Shown piece by piece: positions 18,062 to 26,890 of a stretch of DNA of 64,000 nucleotides (position 1 is its first letter; every line of letters begins with the position of its first letter). The stretch spans positions 186,001 to 250,000 of the forward strand of contig NZ_JAILYM010000002.1 in the NCBI RefSeq assembly GCF_020179425.1, read 5' to 3'. The notes under the pieces are model-generated. The model saw only the letters and a program-made list of their open reading frames with translations, made no database searches and was not told the DNA's origin. Source of the stretch: Novosphingobium percolationis (GTDB taxonomy: Bacteria; Pseudomonadota; Alphaproteobacteria; Sphingomonadales; Sphingomonadaceae). The position numbers and the translations under genes were made by a program.

Positions 18062-19234
18062 ATGGGTTACACCGCACGAATCCTCCTCCTCGGCTCGGGC
18101 GAACTCGGTCGCGAATTCGTGATCTCGGCCAAGCGGCTTGGCTGCCACGTCACCGCGTGCGATTCGTATGACGATGCCCCCGCCATGCAACTGGCCGACG
18201 AGCGGCGCGTGTTCTCGATGCTCGACGCGCAAGCGCTGGCCGCCACCATCGCCGAGGTGAAGCCCGACTACATCGTGCCCGAGATCGAGGCGATCCGCAC
18301 CGAAGTGCTCGCCGATTTCGAAGCGCAGGGCTTCAACGTGGTGCCCTCCTCGCGCGCCACGATCATGACCATGAACCGCGATCGCATCCGCGAGGTCGCC
18401 GCCGTCGAACTGGGTCTTCGCACCTCGCGCTACCGCTATGCCGAAAGCCTGGATGAAGTGCGCGAAGGCGTCGCGCATACCGGAGTCCCTTGCGTTATCA
18501 AGCCGGTCATGTCTTCGAGCGGCAAGGGACAGAGCACCGTCAAGGACGAAGCGGGTCTTGAAGCCGCATGGGACTATGCCGTTGCCAACATGCGCGGCGA
18601 CCGCCGCCGCGTGATCGTCGAAGAATTCATCGCCTTCGACTACGAGATCACCCTGCTGACCATACGCCATCGCGGCGGCGTGTCGTTCTGCCCGGCGATC
18701 GGCCACCGGCAGGAGCGTGGCGACTACCGGGAATCATGGCAGCCCACGCCGATGAGCGATCAGGCCATTGCCGACGCACAGGCCATGGCAACCAAGGTGG
18801 TCGACAACCTTGGCGGCTATGGCCTGTTCGGCGTGGAATTTTTCGTGCGCGGCGAAGAAGTGATCTTCTCCGAACTCTCGCCGCGCCCCCACGATACCGG
18901 CATGGTCACGCTGGTCTCGCAGGACCTGACCGAGTTCGACCTCCACGCCCGCGCCATCCTCGGCCTGCCGATCCCCGCGCAGATTGGCTTGCGCGGTCCG
19001 AGTGCCTCTGCCGTGGTGCTGGCTGACCGCCATGCTGAGACTTTCCGCGTCGAGGGGCTGGCGGACGCCATGGCCGTCCCCGCCGAAGTCATGGACGTGC
19101 GCGTCTTCGCCAAGCCGGTAACGCGCCCCTACCGCCGCATGGCCGTAGCGCTGGCACGCGCCGCCACCAGCGACGAAGCGCGCGAGCTGGCGGCGCAAGC
19201 GGCAGGCAAGGTGCGGCTGGTCTACGAGGACTGA
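18062..19234 (+). CDS. purT: formate-dependent phosphoribosylglycinamide formyltransferase
   Basis: ATP-grasp enzyme that makes formyl-GAR from GAR, formate and ATP in purine synthesis, as an alternative to folate-dependent PurN. 390 residues from ATG 18062 (MGYTARILLLGSGELGREF); the open frame before it belongs to a shadow of the lipoprotein gene. Motifs: GSGELGREF, YIVPEIEAI, MTMNRDRIREVA, CVIKPVMSSSGKGQS (ATP-binding loop), the FDYEITLLT strand and EVIFSELSPRPHDTGMVT (metal and ATP site). Full length. Convergent with dut. Confidence 0.95.
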   Translation: MGYTARILLLGSGELGREFVISAKRLGCHVTACDSYDDAPAMQLADERRVFSMLDAQALAATIAEVKPDYIVPEIEAIRTEVLADFEAQGFNVVPSSRATIMTMNRDRIREVAAVELGLRTSRYRYAESLDEVREGVAHTGVPCVIKPVMSSSGKGQSTVKDEAGLEAAWDYAVANMRGDRRRVIVEEFIAFDYEITLLTIRHRGGVSFCPAIGHRQERGDYRESWQPTPMSDQAIADAQAMATKVVDNLGGYGLFGVEFFVRGEEVIFSELSPRPHDTGMVTLVSQDLTEFDLHARAILGLPIPAQIGLRGPSASAVVLADRHAETFRVEGLADAMAVPAEVMDVRVFAKPVTRPYRRMAVALARAATSDEARELAAQAAGKVRLVYED

Positions 19235-19238
19235 AGCC

Positions 19239-19709
19239 TCATCCCGGCAGCGACGAAAGGCCTCCGGTCGATCCGAACCCACCTTCGCCACGCACGGTCG
19301 CGTCCAGTTCGTCCGCCTCAAGCCATGAAGCGCGCGTCACCGGCGCCAGCACCAGTTGCGCCACGCGGTCGCCACGGCGGATCGCGAAGCTGGCGGTGCC
19401 CAGGTTGACGAGGATCACCTTCAACTCGCCGCGATAGTCGCTGTCGATCGTGCCGGGTGCGTTGGCGACGGTGACACCGTGCTTGAGCGCGAGGCCCGAG
19501 CGCGGGCGGACCTGCACTTCGAAACCGTGCGGGATCGCCATGGCAAGGCCGGTGGCCACGGCATGGCGCGCTCCTGGGGACAGGTCCACCTCTTCGGCGG
19601 CGACGACGTCCATGCCCGCCGCACCCTCGGTGGCATAGCCTGGCAGCGGCAGGTCGTCGTTGCCCGGCAGGCGTTTGATGCGGACAGGGACGTTATCGGG
19701 CGAGTGCAT
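19239..19709 (-). CDS. dut: dUTP diphosphatase
   Basis: Trimeric dUTPase, dUTP to dUMP + PPi. 156 residues from ATG 19709, chosen because AGAGGA lies 7 nt upstream; ATG 19727 is also in frame. All five motifs are present: AGMDVVA (I), RPRSGLALK (II), [18 protein letters not shown] (III), [11 protein letters not shown] (IV) and GEGGFGSTG (V). The start lies inside the 3' end of coaBC, so the two are coupled. Confidence 0.96.
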   Translation of the reverse strand: MHSPDNVPVRIKRLPGNDDLPLPGYATEGAAGMDVVAAEEVDLSPGARHAVATGLAMAIPHGFEVQVRPRSGLALKHGVTVANAPGTIDSDYRGELKVILVNLGTASFAIRRGDRVAQLVLAPVTRASWLEADELDATVRGEGGFGSTGGLSSLPG

Positions 19710-20898
19710 CGGCAATCCTCTGGGCAAGCGCGGTGGCGACCGCGTCCTTGGGCATTTCAGGCAGGCTGTCCACCCCGGCGGCAGTGACGATATGCACAGC
19801 GTTCAGCGCGCCGCCCATCACGTCGCCCGACACGTCGTTGGCGACGATCCAGTCTGCCCCCTTGCGCGCCAGCTTGGCCTGCGCGTGTTCGATCACCTTC
19901 TCGGTCTCGGCGGCAAAGCCGACCACCAGCGGCGGGCGATTGGCGACGCGGCACAGCGTGGCGAGGATATCGGGGTTCTCGGTGAGCAGCAGCGGCGGCA
20001 CCTGGCCCGAGCCGTCCTTCTTGAGCTTCTGCCCGGCGGCGTCGGCCACGCGCCAGTCGGCCACGGCGGCGACCATCACCGCCACGTCGGCAGGGAGTGC
20101 GGCCTCGACCGCAGCGGCCATTTCGCGCGCGGTCTCCACGTCGATGCGCGTCACGGCCGCAGGCGTCGGCAGGTTGACCGGCCCCGCGACCAGCGTCACC
20201 CGCGCGCCCAGTGCCGCCAGCGCGCCGGCGATGGCAAAGCCCTGCTTTCCGCTCGAACGGTTGGCGATGTAGCGCACCGGGTCGATCGGTTCGTGTGTCG
20301 GGCCGGCGGTGACGAGTGCGTGGCGCCCTGTCAGCGGACCGGGCGCGGGCCGCGCATCGCCCAGCGCGGCCTTGATCGCGCTCCAGATCGCTTCGGGTTC
20401 GGGCAGGCGACCAGGGCCGAACTCGCCGCAGGCCATCGCGCCTTCATCGGGATCGAGCACGGTCACGCCGCTCGCGCGCAGGGTCGCGACGTTGCGCTGC
20501 GTGGCGGCGTGTTGCCACATCCGCACGTTCATCGCGGGCGCGGCCAGCACAGGCTTGTCGGTGGCGAGCAGCAGCGTGGTGGCGAGGCTGTCGGCGATCC
20601 CCGCCGCCATCTTCGCCATCAGGTCGGCCGTCGCCGGGCAAACGACGACCAGATCGGCCTGCCGCGACAGCTGGATATGCCCCATCTCGACTTCGTTCTT
20701 CAGATCCCACAGCGTGGTGTGCACCGGGTTCTCGCTCAGCGCCGCCAGCGTCATCGCGGTGACGAAGTGGCTGCCGCCCTCGGTCAGCACGCAAGTCACG
20801 TGCCCGCCATTCTTGCGGATCAGCCGGACGAGCTCGCAGGACTTGTAGGCGGCGATGCCGCCACCGATGATCAGCAGGATGCGCGGGTTCGCTTTCAT
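19693..20898 (-). CDS. coaBC: bifunctional phosphopantothenoylcysteine decarboxylase / phosphopantothenate-cysteine ligase
   Basis: Two consecutive steps of coenzyme A synthesis. 401 residues from ATG 20898; the frame is open to 21612 only as a shadow of neighbours. N-terminal CoaC flavoprotein half: [20 protein letters not shown], the catalytic-His equivalent region NPVHTTLWD, and PAMNVRMWQ, with the active-site Cys in [17 protein letters not shown]-terminal CoaB half: [26 protein letters not shown], then AAVADW and the ligase Lys segment KLKKDGSG. Full length. Overlaps dut by 17 nt. Confidence 0.95.
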   Translation of the reverse strand: MKANPRILLIIGGGIAAYKSCELVRLIRKNGGHVTCVLTEGGSHFVTAMTLAALSENPVHTTLWDLKNEVEMGHIQLSRQADLVVVCPATADLMAKMAAGIADSLATTLLLATDKPVLAAPAMNVRMWQHAATQRNVATLRASGVTVLDPDEGAMACGEFGPGRLPEPEAIWSAIKAALGDARPAPGPLTGRHALVTAGPTHEPIDPVRYIANRSSGKQGFAIAGALAALGARVTLVAGPVNLPTPAAVTRIDVETAREMAAAVEAALPADVAVMVAAVADWRVADAAGQKLKKDGSGQVPPLLLTENPDILATLCRVANRPPLVVGFAAETEKVIEHAQAKLARKGADWIVANDVSGDVMGGALNAVHIVTAAGVDSLPEMPKDAVATALAQRIADALAR

Positions 20899-20994
20899 GG
20901 CCCGGCTTGTGCAATGCGTGGCCGATACGCGCAATCCCTTTGCGTATCCGCGCGGCGCGGCGCAGGATGCGTCCCTATCAAGAGGGGGTAGCCG

Positions 20995-21393
20995 ATGCGT
21001 CTTGTCCTGACCGCGCTGATTTTCCTGGCGGGGATGTTCGACCTGTTCATGGCTGTGTCGTTCCTGACCAGCCCGCAGCAAACCGCCGCAGGCTTCGGCC
21101 TTGCGCCGCTGGGCGCGGCGGGCCTTTCCACGCTGCGCGCCGATTTCACCGCCTTTTTCGGCGTGGGCGCGTTCTGCATGATGTGGGGCGCATGGCGTCG
21201 CAATGCGGACCTGCTGCTGGTGCCGACGCTGCTGTTCGGCACGGCGCTGGCCGGGCGCATCGTCAACCTGGCGCTGGTCGGTCCGTACGATGGCTGGGTC
21301 GTGCCCGTCGGCGTCGAGGCGTTCCACGTCGTGCTGCTGTTGTTCGGCTGGCGCAATCTGCCGCACCACCGCATCGCGGAAATCGCGGCCTGA
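20995..21393 (+). CDS. small four-helix integral membrane protein
   Basis: 132 residues, four predicted membrane helices (about 3-25, 45-66, 72-93, 100-117), no recognisable catalytic motif. The layout resembles DUF4345-type small membrane proteins; that assignment is a guess. ATG 20995 has AGGGGG about 8 nt upstream. It is divergent from coaBC and convergent with the acyltransferase genes. Confidence 0.7.
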   Translation: MRLVLTALIFLAGMFDLFMAVSFLTSPQQTAAGFGLAPLGAAGLSTLRADFTAFFGVGAFCMMWGAWRRNADLLLVPTLLFGTALAGRIVNLALVGPYDGWVVPVGVEAFHVVLLLFGWRNLPHHRIAEIAA

Positions 21394-21403
21394 GCAGGTT
21401 CGG

Positions 21404-22492
21404 TCAGCGGGCAAACGCGCGCAGCACCGCGCGTTGCGCGGGCCGCTCGATCCAGCGGTGCGATGCCAGGCCCGCGCCCAGCACCAGAACGAGGTAGCCG
21501 GCGAAGAACGCGGGCTGGCGATACAGGACATGCGCTGCGGCGCTGTCCCCCAGCGCCAGAACCAGCACGAGCTGGATCGGGATATGCCAGAGGTAGATGC
21601 CATAGGTCGCATCGCCCAGGGTCCGGAACCAGCGCCGCAGCCATGGCGGCGGGGTCACCAGCGCCAGTTCGGCGGCGACGAGCCATGCAAAGGCGAGCGC
21701 CACGCCGCCGTTGCTGCCCACCGTGCGGACCAGACCAAGCCGGATCGCCAGAACGGCAAGCGCGGTGCCTGCCAGCAAGACCGCGAGCATGGCGCGGGGC
21801 CGGGCCTGCGCCCGCAAGGCTGCGCCGTAGAGCGCCACGCCAGCGAAGAACACCATCCCACCGATCGGCAGCAGCGAGACGACCACGTCGGCCCGCACGA
21901 ACAGGAACATGCCGCCTGCCAGCAGGGCGGGGGCGAGCAGTGGAGCCTTGCGCAGCGCCGGCAGCGCCAGCCAGAACGCCAGATAGCACGCCACTTCGAC
22001 CGACAGCGACCATGTCGGCGTGTTGTAATCGTAGTATTCCGGCTGCCACCAGATCTGCATCAGCAGGATCTGGCGCGGCAGCGATATCCAGCCAAATTGC
22101 GGATCGACGAAGTCGTGGCCCTGGCGCGCGGCATAGGCTGCCTGCAACGCGCCCGCCGCGACCATCGTGATCAGGTGCAGCGGCCAGAGCCTGGCGATGC
22201 GCGCGGGCCAGAACCGCGCGCGCGCTTTCGGATCGGCCAGATAGGCGTGGGCGAGCACGAAGCCCGACAGCGCCCAGAACCCTTGCACGGCCAGCCCACC
22301 ATGCAGATAGATCGGGGTCAGCACCGCGGCAAACGGCAGCACGGCGGGATCGGGCAGCCGGTTCGGGTCCGGCGACTGCCAGAAGAAGTGCTCGTAGTGG
22401 AACAGCACGACGCAGGCTGCGGCAAGGAACCGCGCAAGGTCGAGCAGGACGAAGTGCGGACGCTCGATGTGGCGGGCCGCCTGCTCCGCCAC
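21404..22492 (-). CDS. acyltransferase-3 family membrane protein (second of tandem pair)
   Basis: 362 residues from GTG 22492, three bases after the stop of the upstream paralogue (stop 22497-22495). Acyltransferase-3 features: DLARFLAAACVVLFHYEHFF with the family's N-terminal His, WALSGFVLAHAYL, ARIARLWPLHLITM, WSLSVEVACYL, and a late YGIYLWHIPIQLVLVL. Ten or so membrane helices. The family acetylates or succinylates exported polysaccharide, LPS or peptidoglycan; the target is unknown. Confidence 0.85.
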   Translation of the reverse strand: MAEQAARHIERPHFVLLDLARFLAAACVVLFHYEHFFWQSPDPNRLPDPAVLPFAAVLTPIYLHGGLAVQGFWALSGFVLAHAYLADPKARARFWPARIARLWPLHLITMVAAGALQAAYAARQGHDFVDPQFGWISLPRQILLMQIWWQPEYYDYNTPTWSLSVEVACYLAFWLALPALRKAPLLAPALLAGGMFLFVRADVVVSLLPIGGMVFFAGVALYGAALRAQARPRAMLAVLLAGTALAVLAIRLGLVRTVGSNGGVALAFAWLVAAELALVTPPPWLRRWFRTLGDATYGIYLWHIPIQLVLVLALGDSAAAHVLYRQPAFFAGYLVLVLGAGLASHRWIERPAQRAVLRAFAR

Positions 22493-22494
22493 GC

Positions 22495-23613
22495 TCAGGC
22501 CGTGGCCGGCTTGGTCGGCCGCAGGCGCTCTGCCAGTCGCTGCACGCCGCGCTGCGCCGGTCGTTCGAACCAGCGATGCGAGGCAAAGCCGGTCAGGATC
22601 GCAAGGCCCACGAAGAAGACGAGGAACGCGGGCTGGCTGGCGATGGCGCGGCTTTTCAGCGTGGCGTCGATCGCCAGCACCAGCATGAGCTGCAAGGGGA
22701 AATGCCACAAGTAGATGCCATAGGAGGCATCGCCCAACTGTCGACCGATCTTCAGCACGTCGCGTCGGTCGGCAAGATCGACCGCGAGCATCGCGAACAG
22801 CGCGGCGAAGGTGCCCGCCAGCGTCGTCGCATCGAGCGAATGGAACGCGGTCTGTGCATACCACGCCAGCACCACGGTCAGCGCGGCCATCGCCAGCAGC
22901 GCGCCCGGCCCCAGCCTTGCCTTGAGCACGACGCCATACGTTGCCACGCCGCCGAAGAAGAAGCCTATGCAGGTGAACACCGGCTCGTTCGGCGCGCCCA
23001 TGAAGAAGGCGCCGAGCGTGAGCGCCGCCACCGGCAGCGCCAGCAGCACCGGCAGTCGGCGCAAGGCGGGCAGCAGCAGCCAGAACGCGAGATAGGCGAG
23101 GATCTCGGTTGAAAGCGACCACGAAGGCCCGTTGAAAGACTGGTTCGTCTGCCAGCCCCAGTAGTGCGCAAGGCCCAGGCTCAGCAGGAAATGCTTCACG
23201 TCCTGCTGGTGATAGATGAACGCGGTGCCGTTGATGCCGGTGTAGGCCGCCTGCAACACGGCCACCAGCATCAGCGTCAGCAGGTGCAGCGGCCAGAGCC
23301 GGGCGATGCGCGCTGGCCAGAAGCGGCCGATCGCCTGCCGGTCCGCCAGATAGACGTGCGCGAACACGAAGCCCGACACCGCCCAGAAGTACTGCACCGC
23401 GACGTGGCCATAATCGAACAGCCAGCGCAACGGATGGTACAGCGGCGTCAGCCGCACGCGATCGACCTGGAAGTCGTAATCGACCGGTGGCACGAAGAAG
23501 TGCTGGTAGTGCCAGAACAGCACCGCGCAGGCCGCGACCAGGCGCGACAGGTCGAGCGCGTTGAAGTGGCGCTTATCCAGCCGCAAACCGGGCAGGGGGG
23601 CCACACGCGCCAC
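22495..23613 (-). CDS. acyltransferase-3 family membrane protein (first of tandem pair)
   Basis: 372 residues from GTG 23613, which begins one base past the ubiB stop; GTG 23604 is possible. Same architecture as its downstream neighbour: DLSRLVAACAVLFWHYQHFF, WAVSGFVFAHVYL, ARIARLWPLHLLTL, WSLSTEILAYLAFW, YGIYLWHFPLQLMLVL and RWFERPAQRGVQR. The two share motif order and spacing throughout, so they are tandem duplicates. Tight coupling to ubiB suggests co-transcription rather than shared function. Confidence 0.85.
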   Translation of the reverse strand: MARVAPLPGLRLDKRHFNALDLSRLVAACAVLFWHYQHFFVPPVDYDFQVDRVRLTPLYHPLRWLFDYGHVAVQYFWAVSGFVFAHVYLADRQAIGRFWPARIARLWPLHLLTLMLVAVLQAAYTGINGTAFIYHQQDVKHFLLSLGLAHYWGWQTNQSFNGPSWSLSTEILAYLAFWLLLPALRRLPVLLALPVAALTLGAFFMGAPNEPVFTCIGFFFGGVATYGVVLKARLGPGALLAMAALTVVLAWYAQTAFHSLDATTLAGTFAALFAMLAVDLADRRDVLKIGRQLGDASYGIYLWHFPLQLMLVLAIDATLKSRAIASQPAFLVFFVGLAILTGFASHRWFERPAQRGVQRLAERLRPTKPATA

Positions 23614-23614
23614 G

Positions 23615-25174
23615 TCAGCCGATCCAGCCGAACGCGGACCCCGCCGCGACTGCAGCAGCACCGGCGAGGGCGGCAGCAAGATAGCCCAGCATGGGCGCGC
23701 CAGCCGATCGGTCCTTGCGATCCCACATCAGCGGCACTTCGGGCAGCGGTGGCGCCTCGGGCGCGCCGCCCTTGGGCGGAAAGCGGTCCTCGATGCGGCG
23801 GATCAGGTCGGGCAGGCGCAGCAGCGTCTGCGCATCGGTGCGCAGGCGTTCGGCGATCGCGGCTTCCGGCCCCAGTTCGTCGCGGATCCATTCGCGCACG
23901 AAGGGCGCAGCGGTGTCCCACAGGTTGATCGTGGGGTCGAGCTGGGTGGCGATGCCTTCGACCATGACCATGGTCTTCTGCAGCAGCAGCAGGTGCGGCT
24001 GGGTCTGCATGTCGAAATCGCGGGTGATCGCGAACAGCCCGTCGAGCATCTGGCCGACCGAAAGTTCGCTCACCGGACGCCCGCGCATCGGCTCGCCCAC
24101 TGCGCGCAGCGCCGTGGCGAATTCGTCGACCGAATGATAGCTCGGCACGTATTGCGCCTCGAAATGGATCTCTGCCACGCGGCGGTAGTTGCCCGTGGTC
24201 AGGCCATAGAGGATCTCGGCCAGCCATTGCCGGGCGCGCCGGTCGATGCGGCCCATGATGCCGAAATCGATCGCCACGATGGTGCCGTCGGCTTCGACGA
24301 ACAGGTTGCCCTGGTGCATGTCAGCATGGAAGAAGCCGCCGCTGATCGCCTGGCTGAGGAACGCCAGCACCAGCCGCTGCGCCAGTTCCTTGCGATCGTG
24401 CCCGGCGGCATCGAGCGCGTCGTTGTCCGAAATCTTGACGCCGTCGATCCAGTCGAGCGTCATCACCCGGCCATTGGTGCGCTCCCAGTCGATACCGGGC
24501 ACGCGATAGCCGTGGAAGGCATGCATCAGTTCGGACAGTTCCGAAGCCGAGGCTGCCTCGCGCCGCAAGTCCAACTCGCGCACCGTCCAGCGCTTGAAGT
24601 TGGCGATGACCAGACGCGGTCGCAGCCGGCTGGCCTCGCCTCCCAGCGCTTCCAGATGCGCGGCGGCCCATTCGTAGGTTTCGATGTCGCGCGCGAACTT
24701 CTCGCGCACGCCGGGGCGCAGCACCTTGACCGCAACCTTGCGGCCGTCGGTGGTGGTCGCCCGGTGCACCTGCGCGACCGAAGCCGCGCCCACCGGTACG
24801 GGGTCGAATTCGGCATAGAGCGCTTCGAGCGGGCGCTCGAACGTGGTCTCGATCTCGCGCCGGATCAGCGCGAAATCGACCGCCGGCAGGCTGTCCTGAA
24901 GCGCCAGCAGGTTGCGCGCCGCTTCCTCGCCGACAAGATCGGGCCGCGTCGCCAGCGTCTGGCCCAGCTTGATCGCGGCGGGGCCGATCGCGCGAAAGGC
25001 ACCGGCGTAATCGGGCACCACCGGCTGGCGTGCGCCGAAACGCGCGATGCGGCACAGGCGGCGTACTTGCGCGGGGGTGTTGGGGTTCTCCTCCAGCAGG
25101 CGCAGTGCGCCATGCCGCGCAACGGTGCGGCCCCAGCCGAGCAGGCGGCGGATGTGCGTGGAAGGACGGGTCAT
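23615..25174 (-). CDS. ubiB: ubiquinone biosynthesis kinase-like protein UbiB
   Basis: 519 residues. Atypical membrane-linked kinase/ATPase of the ADCK/COQ8 family needed for ubiquinone synthesis. KxGQ motif in AAIKLGQTLATRPDL, Ala-rich nucleotide loop PVGAASVAQVHRA (replacing the protein-kinase P-loop), catalytic HADMHQGNLFV and DFGIMGR. C-terminal LGYLAAALAGAAAVAAGSAFG is the expected membrane helix pair. Starts 13 nt after ubiE, as in the conserved alphaproteobacterial order. Confidence 0.95.
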   Translation of the reverse strand: MTRPSTHIRRLLGWGRTVARHGALRLLEENPNTPAQVRRLCRIARFGARQPVVPDYAGAFRAIGPAAIKLGQTLATRPDLVGEEAARNLLALQDSLPAVDFALIRREIETTFERPLEALYAEFDPVPVGAASVAQVHRATTTDGRKVAVKVLRPGVREKFARDIETYEWAAAHLEALGGEASRLRPRLVIANFKRWTVRELDLRREAASASELSELMHAFHGYRVPGIDWERTNGRVMTLDWIDGVKISDNDALDAAGHDRKELAQRLVLAFLSQAISGGFFHADMHQGNLFVEADGTIVAIDFGIMGRIDRRARQWLAEILYGLTTGNYRRVAEIHFEAQYVPSYHSVDEFATALRAVGEPMRGRPVSELSVGQMLDGLFAITRDFDMQTQPHLLLLQKTMVMVEGIATQLDPTINLWDTAAPFVREWIRDELGPEAAIAERLRTDAQTLLRLPDLIRRIEDRFPPKGGAPEAPPLPEVPLMWDRKDRSAGAPMLGYLAAALAGAAAVAAGSAFGWIG

Positions 25175-25187
25175 GCGCGCTGGCCGA

Positions 25188-25925
25188 TCAAACCTTCCAG
25201 CCCGAATGGATCGCCACCAGCCCGCCCATGATCGGCTCGACCTTGGTGTGGCGGAAGCCTGCCGTCCGGATCATCGCTTCGAAGTCGCGCATCTTGGGGA
25301 AGCGGCGGATCGATTCGATCAGGTAGCGATAGGAATCGGCATCGCCCGCGATGGCCTTGCCGATCTGCGGCACCAGCTTGTGCGAATAGAGGTCGTAGGC
25401 CTGCGCGAATCCCGGCCATTCGGTGGTCGAGAATTCGAGGCAATAGAAGCGTCCGCCACGCTTCAACACGCGGAAAGCCTCGGCCAGCGCCTTGTCGATG
25501 TGGGTCACGTTGCGGATGCCGAACGCGATGGTGTAGGCATCGAAGGCCTTGTCGTCGAAGCTTAGCGTCTCGGCGTTCTGGCACGACCATTCGAGGCCAT
25601 GAATGCCGCGCTTTTCCGCGCGTTCCATGCCGACATCGAGCATGTCCTGGTTAATGTCCGACACGGTGATTGCTGCGCCCGACGGGGCCATGCGGAACGC
25701 GATGTCGCCTGTGCCGCCCGCCATGTCGAGGATCGATTCGTGCGCGCGCGGCTTCACGCGGCGGACGAAGCGATCCTTCCACAGCCGGTGCATCCCGCCC
25801 GACATGGCGTCGTTCATCACGTCGTATTTCTTGGCCACGCTGGAAAAGACCGCGCCCACGCGCGCCTGCTTCTCCTCGCTGGGGATTTCTTCGTAGCCGA
25901 ACGACACGGTATCGGTGGTGGTCAT
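25188..25925 (-). CDS. ubiE: bifunctional demethylmenaquinone/2-methoxy-6-polyprenyl-benzoquinol methyltransferase
   Basis: 245 residues from ATG 25925; the ORF extends upstream only as a shadow of mutM. SAM-dependent C-methyltransferase of quinone synthesis. Motifs: VAKKYDVMNDAMSGGMHRLWK, SAM motif I ILDMAGGTGDIAF, NAETLSFDDKAFDAYTIAFGIRNV and VLKRGGRFYCLEFS, with YDLYSHKLVPQIGK in the C-terminal part. Full length, first gene of ubiE-ubiB, divergent from mutM by 60 nt. Confidence 0.96.
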   Translation of the reverse strand: MTTTDTVSFGYEEIPSEEKQARVGAVFSSVAKKYDVMNDAMSGGMHRLWKDRFVRRVKPRAHESILDMAGGTGDIAFRMAPSGAAITVSDINQDMLDVGMERAEKRGIHGLEWSCQNAETLSFDDKAFDAYTIAFGIRNVTHIDKALAEAFRVLKRGGRFYCLEFSTTEWPGFAQAYDLYSHKLVPQIGKAIAGDADSYRYLIESIRRFPKMRDFEAMIRTAGFRHTKVEPIMGGLVAIHSGWKV

Positions 25926-25985
25926 GGCAAGCGCCTTTAGTGGGGAATTGCCCGAACGGCAAAGACTGTTACGGGTTGCGTCACG

Positions 25986-26798
25986 ATGCCCGAACTTCCC
26001 GAAGTAGAAACCACCGTGCGGGGCCTTGCCACCGTCCTTGATGGGCAGACCATCGCCCGCGTCGCGGTGAACCGCGCCGATCTGCGGCGCCCGTTTCCCG
26101 CCGACCTGGTGCAGGTGCTGACCGGGGCGAAGGTGACCGGGCTTTCGCGCCGCGCTAAGTACGGGCTGATCCATACCGACCGCAATGCAACCATGGTGTT
26201 CCATCTCGGCATGTCGGGGCGCTGGCGAATCGATCCCGAGGCCATGGGCAAGCACGATCATCTCGTGCTCGAAACCGGCAATGGCCATCTCCTCGCGCTC
26301 AACGATGCGCGCCGGTTCGGTTCGGTGGACCTGGTCGATACCGACAAGCTCGATGCGTTCGCGCCTTTCGCCGCGCTGGGGCCGGAACCGCTGGGCCCGG
26401 GGCTCACCCCCGCCCATCTGGCGCGCGCCTTCGAAAACCGGATCGCGGCGGTCAAGCTGCTGCTGCTCGACCAGCGGATCGTGGCGGGCCTTGGCAACAT
26501 CTACGTGTGCGAGGCGCTCAACCGCGCCGGCATTCACCCGGAGCGTGAAGGCGGCAAAGTGTCGCAGGCTGCGCTCAAACGGCTGGTGCCGCTGATCCGC
26601 GACGTGCTCGAGGAATCGATCGCGGCAGGCGGCTCCACCTTGCGCGACTATGCGCGGCCCGACGGCGAACTCGGCTATTTCGCCAAGGACTGGCGCGTTT
26701 ATGGCCGCGAGGGCGAGGCCTGCCCCTGCGGCGGCACCGTGGAACGCGTGGCGCAGGGCGGACGCTCGACGTTCTTCTGCGCGAAGTGCCAGAAATAG
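25986..26798 (+). CDS. mutM: formamidopyrimidine-DNA glycosylase
   Basis: 270 residues. Base-excision enzyme removing 8-oxoguanine and formamidopyrimidines. Catalytic N-terminal MPELPEVET (Pro1 after Met removal, Glu2), then HLGMSGRW, the conserved LGPEPLGP, DQRIVAGLGNIYVCEAL helix-two-turn-helix and the zinc finger C-terminus GEACPCGGTVERV..RSTFFCAKCQK with four Cys. Intact and full length. Confidence 0.97.
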   Translation: MPELPEVETTVRGLATVLDGQTIARVAVNRADLRRPFPADLVQVLTGAKVTGLSRRAKYGLIHTDRNATMVFHLGMSGRWRIDPEAMGKHDHLVLETGNGHLLALNDARRFGSVDLVDTDKLDAFAPFAALGPEPLGPGLTPAHLARAFENRIAAVKLLLLDQRIVAGLGNIYVCEALNRAGIHPEREGGKVSQAALKRLVPLIRDVLEESIAAGGSTLRDYARPDGELGYFAKDWRVYGREGEACPCGGTVERVAQGGRSTFFCAKCQK

Positions 26799-26831
26799 TC
26801 TTCGCCGATCCGGCGGCCATAAAAACTGGTT

Positions 26832-26875
26832 GGTAGCGACCTGTGCTACCGATAGTCCTTGCACCAAGTATCGGT
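26832..26875 (+). promoter_or_regulatory. overlapping inverted repeats in leader of the RTX gene
   Basis: GGTAGC (26832-26837) pairs with GCTACC (26845-26850), while ACCGATA (26848-26854) pairs with TATCGGT (26869-26875). The two dyads share ACC, so as RNA only one hairpin can form at a time. The second ends 15 nt before the GTG at 26891. Confidence 0.45.
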
Positions 26876-26890
26876 GAATCGGGGGCAATC

